Below, one piece after another: positions 1 through 5,598 of a stretch of 15,163 bases of DNA. The position numbers and the translations under genes are program-made. The DNA comes from an uncultured Clostridia bacterium (GTDB taxonomy: Bacteria > Bacillota > Clostridia > Lachnospirales > Anaerotignaceae). Positions within the stretch are counted from its first letter, which is position 1, and each line of letters starts with the position of its first letter. Below the pieces are notes generated by a model that saw only the letters and a program-made list of their open reading frames with translations, ran no database searches and had not been told where the DNA came from. The stretch lies in the NCBI GenBank assembly GCA_910586765.1, contig CAJUJJ010000046.1:1-15163 (forward strand). Reading direction: 5' to 3'.

Positions 1-376
1 GTGGCTTTTTCTTCTTTTTGGAATGTCATTTTATTGTACTATATATAAATTTTACTATTAAAAATGAAACCATTTTCGATAAAATTTTTGACCAAAAAAT
101 TTCTTACATTCTTAAAATTTTGCAAAAAAAATTTCTCTTTCACACAAAAAATAGAAATAAAATATATTTCTAATTTTAAGTATTACAGAGAAATATTACT
201 TCAATAATCTTAAATAAATTTTCATATTTTTCTTTATAAAAATAATCTAAATAATTTTATTTTTAAAAAAATTACGCCAGTTTTCTAAACCACCTTTTAC
301 AGATATTTAACATATTTTTATTTTCAAATTACTGCTTCTTGCACTTAAAAAAGTAATTCCTTCTTGTCAACCAAAA
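1..376. other. AT-rich stretch without a recognisable gene
   Basis: Very A+T-rich sequence with no open frame of convincing coding character on either strand and no clear RNA gene. It lies downstream of the last leftward gene of the mobile element (stop near 423) and its terminator. I searched it for the att-like core seen at 4706-4717 and for the GTTATCAAA/GTTGCCAAA arm-type repeats and found neither, so the left end of the element is probably outside the window. Confidence 0.6.
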
Positions 377-399
377 ACAGAAACGTGTCACGTTTCTGT
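377..399 (-). terminator. Rho-independent terminator, leftward
   Basis: A perfect inverted repeat with 11-bp arms (ACAGAAACGTG) around one central base. As RNA on the minus strand it would fold as a 9-bp stem with a 5-nt loop, followed directly by a TTTTT run. It begins 23 bases after the stop of the leftward gene at 423-656, which suits a terminator for that gene. The plus strand has no U tract after the stem, so it is one-directional. The near-perfect symmetry would also suit a dimeric protein operator. Confidence 0.7.
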
Positions 400-422
400 C
401 ATTAGTAACCAAAGGAAAAACC

Positions 423-656
423 CTACCAGCGAAAACTGGAGTGTATCCCTTTTCTATCTAAATACTCTTGTCTAGCTTTTTCTTTTTCTTCTTCTGTTGG
501 AGCAGTTTTGTACTTCGTATATAAACTCCTATTGACTATACTGTTATATTTTTCCTTTAATCCTGTTACAATTTTTTCTTCATCATTATAACATTCTAAA
601 ATATGATATTTAATAAGCGATAGAAATAAATCTTCACTAATCTGCACTTGTTTCAT
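423..656 (-). CDS. Small conserved mobile-element protein ('complexin-2'-like annotation)
   Basis: A 77-residue acidic/basic protein of unknown function. It begins MKQVQISEDLFLSLIKYH and ends with the charged helical segment TAPTEEEKEKARQEYLDRKG followed by SSFRW. Proteins with this start and end are common in integrative elements of gut Clostridia and are often labelled 'complexin-2', a name with no known functional meaning in bacteria; I recall this rather than having searched. No membrane segment, signal peptide or catalytic motif is visible, and the middle looks like a charged coiled helix. The ATG has a good ribosome binding site (AAAGGGGAT, 8-9 bases upstream). It sits downstream of the repeat block at 681-1095 and ends just before a terminator, so it is probably the last gene of the leftward segment. 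A role in element maintenance or transfer is a guess from position. Confidence 0.75.
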   Translation of the reverse strand: MKQVQISEDLFLSLIKYHILECYNDEEKIVTGLKEKYNSIVNRSLYTKYKTAPTEEEKEKARQEYLDRKGIHSSFRW

Positions 657-680
657 ACTGCTATCCCCTTTTTTTATTTT

Positions 681-1095
681 GCGTCAGTTGCGTCGATATT
701 TTTAATATACCCTCTGTTGTGTAAAATACCGACGCATATCGACGCATTTTTTACTTTTTTATCCAAATTTATATACTTCTATAAAAATCTCTAATTGCCC
801 GTTTTCCTTGATTTTATCGCAATTTCTGGCATTTTCCTTTTCTCATTTTTTCGTTTTGCGTCAGTTGCATCGATATTTTTGATATACCCTCCGTTATGTA
901 AAATATCGACGCATTTTTTGTTTTTTTATTTAAATTTGCATACCTTTATCAAAATTTCTGATTGCTTATTTTCCTTGATTTTATCGCACTTTTTGGCATT
1001 TTCCTTTTCTCATTTTTTCGTTTTGCGTCAGTTGCGTCGATATTTTTGATATACCCTCCATTGTGTAAAATATCGACGCATATCGACGCATTTTT
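681..1095. repeat. Triplicated iteron-like repeat block, candidate replication origin
   Basis: Three tandem units start at 681, 858 and 1025 (177 and 167 bp long; the third is cut off by the ATPase gene end at 1096). Each starts GCGTCAGTTGCGTCGATATT or a close variant and carries a 14-bp inverted repeat, TGCGTCGATATTTT with AAAATATCGACGCA: 689-702/723-736 (one mismatch), 866-879/900-913 (one mismatch) and 1033-1046/1067-1080 (perfect). An extra direct copy of TATCGACGCA follows in units 1 (737-746) and 3 (1081-1090). The loop keeps a GATATACCCTCC-like segment. The roughly 110-bp remainder of units 1 and 2 is also nearly identical and very T-rich on the plus strand. Iteron arrays beside an A+T-rich stretch and next to a RepA-like ATPase are typical of replication origins in plasmids and replicating integrative elements; the origin assignment is inference. 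Small open frames across it are translations of the repeat and not genes. Confidence 0.75.
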
Positions 1096-2220
1096 TTATT
1101 CTTTTCCATCTGGTACACGTTTCAAGCAAATTTTTCTCTCATGCCCACGTTTATTTTCATACTGAATACCATATTCTTGCAGAAGTCGGCTATTCAACAC
1201 ATTTAATTTTCTGGTAATCACATTTGCTTGTATCTGCATATTGGGCAATTTTTCAACCAGTTCTGTCGCTGTTCCTTGCCACTCTGGATTTTCTTCTGTT
1301 AATAACAAATTGATAGCCTCTAAAAGCGGATTGATTGGCTCTTTCCACAATTCCGTTTCTGCCTTCTTAAAATTCCAGATACAACGCTCTCTATCAAATT
1401 CAATCGTCAATTTCTGGTCTGGCTGGTCACGCCCTGCAATATCCAACACAGCAATATTATCTGTACGTTTTTTCTTTTGCATGATGAAGGCACCATCTGC
1501 TGCTCCAAGCAAACCATTCGTACCAGAAATCATTTCAAAACTGTCTTCTGACTGCAACTTTCTTGTGTGATGCACCACCAAGACACAAACATTATGTTTG
1601 TCACTGAACTGTTTTAACTTTGTCACAATATCATAGTCGCTAGAATAGCTATATCTATCGCCTCCAACTTCTCTTATTTTTTGCAGAGTATCAATCATAA
1701 TCAACTTTGTGTCTGTATGTTCTTTCACAAATTTACTAAGTTGTTCTTCCAAACCTTCATTTAAAGATTTTGACATGGTAGCAAAATAAAAATTGTTTGT
1801 ACTTTCCATACCAAACATTTTTGATAATCGCTTTTGCAGTCTGCTGAAGTCATCTTCCAATGCTAAATATAATACACTACCTTGATTGATTTTGTAATTC
1901 CATAACGGAATACCCATACTGACATGGTAGCCTAACTGTGCCATAAAAAACGATTTTCCCACTTTTGGAGCACCGACAAAAAGGTATGTGCCATTATAAA
2001 TCAACCCATCAACAATAGGCACTTTTGGCGGAAAAGCTGTATCATATAATTCTTCCATTGTAACCGTATACAACATCCCCTGTTCAAAATTTTTTACGTA
2101 ATCTGTTGGATGTAAGTTGCTTTTTTGCTGGTTTTCTGTTACAATAACATTAGCTTTTACTGATTGTCCTTTGTCTGCTGCAACAGATGTAATAGGGACA
2201 ATCTTTTTTTCTTTACTCAT
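1096..2220 (-). CDS. RepA-like RecA-fold ATPase (AAA_25 type), probable replicative helicase of the element
   Basis: A 374-residue P-loop ATPase. From the chosen start the Walker A motif GAPKVGKS lies at about 83-90, an acidic LYLALEDD strand at 117-124, Walker B LIMID at 173-177, the VLVVHHTRK strand at 213-221, and an SGTNGLLGAADGAF motif around 231-244. This order is typical of the RecA/DnaB-like AAA_25 family, which includes the hexameric RepA helicase of RSF1010-type plasmids. The last ~75 residues look like a small helical or winged-helix domain. A longer frame opens at 2262, but the ATG at 2220 has a perfect AAAAGGAGG 7 bases upstream and is preferred. It is the fourth gene of the leftward int operon, 31 bp after the RHH gene, and its stop lies 5 bp from the iteron-like repeats, so it probably helps replicate the excised circle. 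It could instead be a KaiC-like ATPase of another role; the replication role is inferred. Confidence 0.8.
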   Translation of the reverse strand: MSKEKKIVPITSVAADKGQSVKANVIVTENQQKSNLHPTDYVKNFEQGMLYTVTMEELYDTAFPPKVPIVDGLIYNGTYLFVGAPKVGKSFFMAQLGYHVSMGIPLWNYKINQGSVLYLALEDDFSRLQKRLSKMFGMESTNNFYFATMSKSLNEGLEEQLSKFVKEHTDTKLIMIDTLQKIREVGGDRYSYSSDYDIVTKLKQFSDKHNVCVLVVHHTRKLQSEDSFEMISGTNGLLGAADGAFIMQKKKRTDNIAVLDIAGRDQPDQKLTIEFDRERCIWNFKKAETELWKEPINPLLEAINLLLTEENPEWQGTATELVEKLPNMQIQANVITRKLNVLNSRLLQEYGIQYENKRGHERKICLKRVPDGKE

Positions 2221-2251
2221 TGGTTTTCCTCCTTTTTTGACATTCCATTTC

Positions 2252-2575
2252 TTAGTTTTCATTTTTCATACCTTGCATTGTAATAGTAATTAAATTGATA
2301 GCATCCAATAAATCTTGAGATACTTTGTTACCTGCTTCAATACGATTTGGTTCGTTCAGTACATTCTTCAACTCACTTTTGAGTGCCTTATACACTTTTG
2401 GATTTCCTGTTACTTCAATTTTTCTTTTCTGCAAACAACAAATAATAACATCTTGTTTGCTCATATCTGATAATCTGACTGCTGTTTCAATTTGCTTATC
2501 TTCCTCTGGAGAAACTCTAAAAGATACTGTTTTATTTCTCCATCGCCCTTGTTTGTCTAATTTTTTTATTGACAT
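2252..2575 (-). CDS. Ribbon-helix-helix / MobC-like small DNA-binding protein
   Basis: A 107-residue basic protein. Residues about 14-55 contain NKTVSFRVSPEEDKQIETAV and a following LSDMSKQDVIICCLQKRK helix. This is the pattern of the ribbon-helix-helix fold in MobC-type relaxosome accessory proteins and related regulators of clostridial integrative elements. The upstream ATG at 2611 lacks a good ribosome binding site, whereas the ATG at 2575 is preceded by AAAAGGAG at 7-8 bases, so I place the start there. It lies 22 bp downstream of the integrase and 31 bp upstream of the ATPase in one operon. Likely jobs are nicking-accessory binding at oriT, binding of the iteron-like repeats, or operon control; the sequence does not decide among them. 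Confidence 0.7.
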   Translation of the reverse strand: MSIKKLDKQGRWRNKTVSFRVSPEEDKQIETAVRLSDMSKQDVIICCLQKRKIEVTGNPKVYKALKSELKNVLNEPNRIEAGNKVSQDLLDAINLITITMQGMKNEN

Positions 2576-2597
2576 AACAACACTCCTTTTGTAAAAT

Positions 2598-3680
2598 TTA
2601 TATATCATCACTTATTCTTTCAAAATCAAGACGGTCTGCCATTTCTGTTTGCCTTGAAGGGAATAAGTGTGCATATCTATATGTAATTTTTTCGCTTTCA
2701 TGTCCAACTCTGTCGCCAATGGCAAGAGCTGTAAACCCCATGTCTATTAGAAGCGAAACATGACTGTGCCTGATGGAATGAATAGGTATTCTTTTTACTC
2801 CAGCAGCTTTAGAACCTCTGTCCATTTCATGATGTAAATAATGTTTTGTGACTGGAAAAATTCTGTCATTTGCTCTCAAACTATAAAATAATTTAAAACA
2901 ATCCTGCATTTCATCTGCTAAAAATTGTGGTATTTTAATCACTCTGTTGCTCTTTTTTGTTTTTGGAACAGTTACAACATCTTTTCCTTTTAGCCTTTGA
3001 TAAGACTTGTTTATTGTCACTGTCCTGTTTTCAAAATCAAAGTCAGCAGGTGTTAAAGCAAGCAATTCTCCCTCTCGAATACCACACCAATACAACATTT
3101 CAAAAGCATAAAATGAGAGCGGCTTGTCCATCATGACATCAGCAAATTTCAGATATTCTTGTTTTGTCCAGAATAACATTTCTTTACTTTCCTCCATACC
3201 CATTGTACCCGCTTTTCTTGCTGGGTTAATAGCCAAGTCATAGTAACGAATGGCATGATTGAATATTGAACTTAGTTGTGCATGAATGGTTTTTAAATAA
3301 GTAGGAGAAACTTCTTTTCCCGTTTTTCCTTTTTGTTTTCTCATTTCATTTTGCCAGTCAATAACATCTTTTGCTGTAATTTCTGATAGCCTGCGTTGCC
3401 CCAAATAGGGCAATATTTTACTTTGTATGATACTTTCTTTTGTTAGCCAAGTATTCTCTTTTAATCTTGGTTTTACATCTTTTTCATACAATTTGCAAAA
3501 ACTTTCTAATGTCATATTTACATCAGCCTTCTTTTGTAATTGAAACTGACGCTCCCAATTTTGTGCTTCTTGCTTTGTAGAAAAACCTCTTTGACATTTT
3601 TGTTTACGTTCACCCTTCCAATCTTTGTAGCGAACCATAACATACCATGTATTGTTTTTTTCATTTTTATAAACTGACAT
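2598..3680 (-). CDS. int: Tn916-type tyrosine recombinase (site-specific integrase)
   Basis: A 360-residue integrase with the three expected domains: an N-terminal arm-type DNA-binding domain (about 1-50, with WYVMVRYKDWKGERKQKCQR), a SAM-like core-binding domain (about 55-155), and a C-terminal catalytic domain. The catalytic set is complete: Arg202 in GIREGEL, His301-x-x-Arg304 in HSIRHSH, His327 in VGHESE, and the likely nucleophile Tyr336 in YRYAHLF. Length is normal for the family and nothing is broken. It integrates and excises the element by recombining attachment sites. The ATG follows the excisionase stop directly (TAAATG), with AAGGAAGTG before it, so the two are translationally coupled. 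The candidate crossover core at 4706-4717 and arm-like repeats at 4630-4650 are probable substrates. Confidence 0.95.
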   Translation of the reverse strand: MSVYKNEKNNTWYVMVRYKDWKGERKQKCQRGFSTKQEAQNWERQFQLQKKADVNMTLESFCKLYEKDVKPRLKENTWLTKESIIQSKILPYLGQRRLSEITAKDVIDWQNEMRKQKGKTGKEVSPTYLKTIHAQLSSIFNHAIRYYDLAINPARKAGTMGMEESKEMLFWTKQEYLKFADVMMDKPLSFYAFEMLYWCGIREGELLALTPADFDFENRTVTINKSYQRLKGKDVVTVPKTKKSNRVIKIPQFLADEMQDCFKLFYSLRANDRIFPVTKHYLHHEMDRGSKAAGVKRIPIHSIRHSHVSLLIDMGFTALAIGDRVGHESEKITYRYAHLFPSRQTEMADRLDFERISDDI

Positions 3681-3869
3681 TTAATCACTTCCTTTTTGTG
3701 TTCCGTAAAAATACTCATAAAAAAATTTGCGGTCAATACGCCCTGCTATCACAAAACAACCTTTGTTTTCCAGTTCTTTGTTCAGCTTGCGTATTAGCTT
3801 ATAAGCATAAGATTCTGAAACATCTAACACTTTCATTACATCAGATACTTTTAAAAACATTTTTTCCAT
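3681..3869 (-). CDS. Excisionase-like small HTH protein (DUF6462-like)
   Basis: A 62-residue protein with one helix-turn-helix, FLKVSDVMKVLDVSESYAYK followed by LIRKLNKELENKGC, then a short GRIDRKFFYEYFYG tail. This resembles the small proteins placed just upstream of Tn916-type integrases in clostridial elements (I believe grouped as DUF6462) and the MerR-like fold of excisionases. An ATG at 3887 also exists, but AAAGGAAGG lies 6 bases before the ATG at 3869, which I take as the start. It is the first gene of the leftward operon under the promoter at 3919-3947 and overlaps nothing; its stop abuts the integrase ATG. Likely role: directionality factor favouring excision. A plain transcriptional regulator is the alternative. 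Confidence 0.75.
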   Translation of the reverse strand: MEKMFLKVSDVMKVLDVSESYAYKLIRKLNKELENKGCFVIAGRIDRKFFYEYFYGTQKGSD

Positions 3870-3898
3870 TACCATCCTTCCTTTCACTACTACTCACT

Positions 3899-4016
3899 AT
3901 ACTAATTTGTATAACGATATAATACTATACTTTTTTGTATTTGTAAAGTAGTTTTCAAAAATTTCTATACTTTTTTGTATTATTTTTTTATTGATTATTC
4001 CCATACTTTTATGTTA
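3899..4016. promoter_or_regulatory. Four operator copies in the divergent control region
   Basis: Four 14-bp imperfect palindromes share ATAC-N6-GTAT: ATACTAATTTGTAT at 3899-3912, ATACTTTTTTGTAT at 3927-3940 and again at 3967-3980, and the weaker ATACTTTTATGTTA at 4003-4016. Starts are 28, 40 and 36 bp apart. The second copy lies between the -35 and -10 of the leftward promoter and the fourth overlaps the spacer and -10 of the rightward promoter, so binding would block both. The obvious ligand is the XRE protein encoded at 4051-4509, giving self-repression plus control of excision, as in phage-like switches. Confidence 0.65.
3919..3947 (-). promoter_or_regulatory. Promoter of the excisionase-integrase operon
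   Basis: On the minus strand TTTACA (3947-3942), 17 bp, then TATTAT (3924-3919): one mismatch each from the sigmaA consensus with ideal spacing. It points leftward at the gene starting at 3869, leaving a leader of about 45 bases, and encloses an operator copy. Confidence 0.7.
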
Positions 4017-4020
4017 TACT
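3991..4020 (+). promoter_or_regulatory. Promoter of the XRE repressor gene
   Basis: TTGATT (3991-3996), 18 bp, then TATACT (4015-4020), preceded by TG to give an extended -10 (TGTTATACT). The gene's ATG lies 30 bases downstream with TAGGAGAT before it. The fourth operator overlaps this promoter, consistent with autoregulation. Confidence 0.7.
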
Positions 4021-4050
4021 GAATTATCAATATTTGTTAGGAGATAGATT

Positions 4051-4509
4051 ATGGCAATAGGAGAAAGAATACACCATTTTAGACTACTTCATGGCTTTAC
4101 ACAAAAATATTTAGGAAAATTGCTTGGCTTCAACGATATGCAGGCAGATGTTCGCATTGCTCAATATGAAAAAGGTGCTCGCAGTCCTAAAGAAAAATAT
4201 TTGAATGCACTTGCAGAAGTTTTTGAGGTATCCCCTCAGGCACTTGCTGTTCCTGATATTGACAGCTATATCGGACTTCTGCATACACTTTTTGCAATGG
4301 AAGATATTTATGGTCTGTACGCTGATGAAATCAATGGAGAAGTCTGTATTCGCCTTGACAGAAGCAAAGGAACAACATACCTGTCTATGCTTGATATGAT
4401 TTCTGCTTGGCAATCGCAAAGGGCAAAACTTGCTTCTGGTGAAATCACAAAAGAGCAATATGACCAATGGCGTTACAACTATCCTAATATGGAAAAAAAT
4501 TACAAATAA
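4051..4509 (+). CDS. XRE-family HTH repressor of the element
   Basis: A 152-residue regulator with an N-terminal Cro/C1-type helix-turn-helix (about residues 4-65: ERIHHFRLLHGFTQKYLGKL, then RIAQYEKGARSPKEKYLNAL). The remaining ~85 residues are predominantly charged and include the start of a second domain (VPDIDSYIGLLHTLFAMEDI) that may dimerise or sense a signal. The ATG is preceded by TAGGAGAT at about 8 bases. It is the only plus-strand gene I recognise, divergent from the excisionase-integrase operon, and the intergenic region carries four ATAC-N6-GTAT operators. The arrangement suggests it holds the element quiet and represses itself. No peptidase (ImmA-like) partner or LexA-like cleavage site is seen, so how it is inactivated is unknown. 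Confidence 0.85.
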   Translation: MAIGERIHHFRLLHGFTQKYLGKLLGFNDMQADVRIAQYEKGARSPKEKYLNALAEVFEVSPQALAVPDIDSYIGLLHTLFAMEDIYGLYADEINGEVCIRLDRSKGTTYLSMLDMISAWQSQRAKLASGEITKEQYDQWRYNYPNMEKNYK

Positions 4510-4527
4510 CTTCTGACAACAAAAAAA

Positions 4528-4561
4528 GTCTTACCAAATTAATTCAATTATTTGGTAAGAC
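4528..4561 (-). terminator. Strong hairpin terminator, best for leftward transcription
   Basis: A perfect 12-bp stem (GTCTTACCAAAT with ATTTGGTAAGAC) and a 10-base loop. On the minus strand the stem is followed by a T7 run (A7 at 4521-4527 on plus), the classical intrinsic terminator. On the plus strand the downstream bases are only weakly T-rich, so it may terminate the repressor gene less efficiently. Its leftward polarity would stop transcripts arriving from the CRISPR array side. Confidence 0.75.
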
Positions 4562-4629
4562 CAATTATTCTGTATTATAGACACTCGACAGCCACTTGCT
4601 CATGAATGAGTAAATGCATTTTTAGAAAT

Positions 4630-4650
4630 GTTATCAAATTGTTATCAAAC
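4630..4650. repeat. Paired direct repeat, candidate integrase arm site
   Basis: GTTATCAAA occurs twice with an 11-bp period (4630-4638 and 4641-4649). Paired repeats of this shape near the ends of Tn916-family elements are bound by the integrase N-terminal domain. A perfect 8-bp inverted repeat (GAAATCCG at 4668-4675, CGGATTTC at 4685-4692) lies between it and the candidate core at 4706. Assignment as an arm site is inferred from position and form. Confidence 0.5.
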
Positions 4651-4705
4651 GCCCTTCTAAAATTTCTGAAATCCGCTGTTTATACGGATTTCAAAAAAAT
4701 TTTAA

Positions 4706-4717
4706 TTATTCCCACTC
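4706..4717 (-). other. Candidate attachment-site core (guaA-3'-end-like)
   Basis: On the minus strand the bases read GAGTGGGAATAA, which is Glu-Trp-Glu-stop, the usual 3' end of guaA (GMP synthase) and a known insertion site of Tn916-type integrases in Firmicutes. The codons further upstream in this frame (Glu-Leu-Ala) do not match guaA, so no guaA gene is attached here. The core lies about 200 bp beyond the repressor gene and is flanked by arm-like repeats on both sides (4630-4650 and 4820-4839). That fits an element junction, but a 12-bp match could be chance. Confidence 0.45.
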
Positions 4718-4819
4718 GGCAAGCTCAAACAGAACTTAAATACATATGTTTCATTTCTATATTATTTTTGCCGATATTTTATATCAATTCCATATTTTAT
4801 TTTGACTTACTGATTTTTT

Positions 4820-4839
4820 GTTGCCAAATTGTTGCCATA
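4820..4839. repeat. Second paired direct repeat, arm-site-like
   Basis: GTTGCCAAA (4820-4828) and GTTGCCATA (4831-4839), again with an 11-bp period and the same orientation as the GTTATCAAA pair at 4630-4650, but on the other side of the candidate core. The same architecture with a changed core sequence suggests an arm site for a related but distinct integrase. Confidence 0.4.
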
Positions 4840-5197
4840 AATATATTATAGCAGAATTGTTAAAGAAATCAATTATAATTTATAAAATTTATGTCCTTAT
4901 TTTTATGTCAATATAACAATTTCAAAAATTGATTTATTATAACTATTTATTCCATAACCTATCTATTCCATTCACAAAATAAAAAAAATTTCATAACAAA
5001 AATTATGAGAAAAAATTTCAAAATAAATGTTACTATATCCAATGGCAGAATTTTCTGTCTTTTTTTATGAAGTAAATCGTTCAACTATCTTTTATAAGAG
5101 CTAGTCTTTCAGAATAGCTCTCTTATAAGATGATAGAAAATAAAATATACAAAATTCATTTTTTGTCTCCTTAAATAAAAATAAAATATAGTATAAG
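4840..5197. other. Non-coding AT-rich region downstream of the CRISPR array
   Basis: No gene of coding character on either strand. The main structure is an imperfect inverted repeat, CTATCTTTTATAAGAG (5085-5100) with its partner at 5120-5136, separated by 19 bases and extendable inward through AGCT. It lies about 60 bp beyond the distal end of the array. Neither side has a clean U tract, so it is not a convincing intrinsic terminator. A weak hairpin with a T7 run on the plus strand (about 5044-5067) may be a minor rightward terminator. Confidence 0.5.
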
Positions 5198-5598
5198 GGC
5201 TTCGTCCCCTGACGGGGAATAGTATTTGCAAACACTGATATGGGAGATGATTGGCTTGAAAATGTAACGTTTCCGTCCCCTGACAGGGAATAGTATTTGC
5301 AAACAATAATAATGACAATAGACACTGAAACAATAGGAATTGAGTTTCCGTCCCCTGACGGGGAATAGTATTTGCAAACGCTGATATGAATATTGAAGAT
5401 TTTAATGATAAATTAGTTTCCGTCCCCTGACGGGGAATAGTATTTGCAAACAAAATATATATACCGCATTTATGATGTTTGCGGTATGGTTTCCGTCCCC
5501 TGACGGGGAATAGTATTTGCAAACAAAAGTGCGTCAATAGTGGATATAATGGAGCCATTATTGTTTCCGTCCCCTGACGGGGAATAGTATTTGCAAAC
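5198..5598 (-). CRISPR. Type III-A CRISPR array: six 36-bp repeats, five spacers
   Basis: Repeats at 5198-5233, 5269-5304, 5344-5379, 5416-5451, 5489-5524 and 5563-5598. In the transcribed (minus) sense the 36-bp repeat begins GTTTGCAAATAC and ends CCCCGTCAGGGGACGGAAAC. The GGGGACGGAAAC end is the same as in the Streptococcus thermophilus type III-A repeat and close to the Staphylococcus epidermidis one, predicting an 8-nt ACGGAAAC crRNA tag. Spacers from the leader end: 5525-5562 (38), 5452-5488 (37), 5380-5415 (36), 5305-5343 (39), 5234-5268 (35). The last repeat (5198-5233) has three changes at its 3' end and the one at 5269-5304 has one change (5285), as expected of the old, leader-distal end. 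Transcription is leftward from the promoter at 5766-5794. Uneven spacer length is usual for type III. Confidence 0.97.

Noticed and set aside
423..656. Antitoxin or anti-CRISPR protein
   Set aside because: No toxin partner, no recognisable motif, and it belongs to the element's own gene set; position alone does not support an anti-CRISPR role.
795..1165. Two overlapping plus-strand open frames encoding similar hydrophobic peptides
   Set aside because: They are translations of the tandem repeat units at 681-1095; the similarity follows from the DNA repeats and there is no ribosome binding site.
4706..4735. Presence of a guaA gene end
   Set aside because: Only the last four codons fit (Glu-Trp-Glu-stop after a Glu-Leu-Ala context); there is no guaA coding sequence to the right, so only an att-like core is claimed.
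4606..4851. An 81-residue plus-strand frame rich in Ile and Phe
   Set aside because: It overlaps the arm-like repeats and att-like core, has no ribosome binding site, and reads as translated AT-rich DNA.
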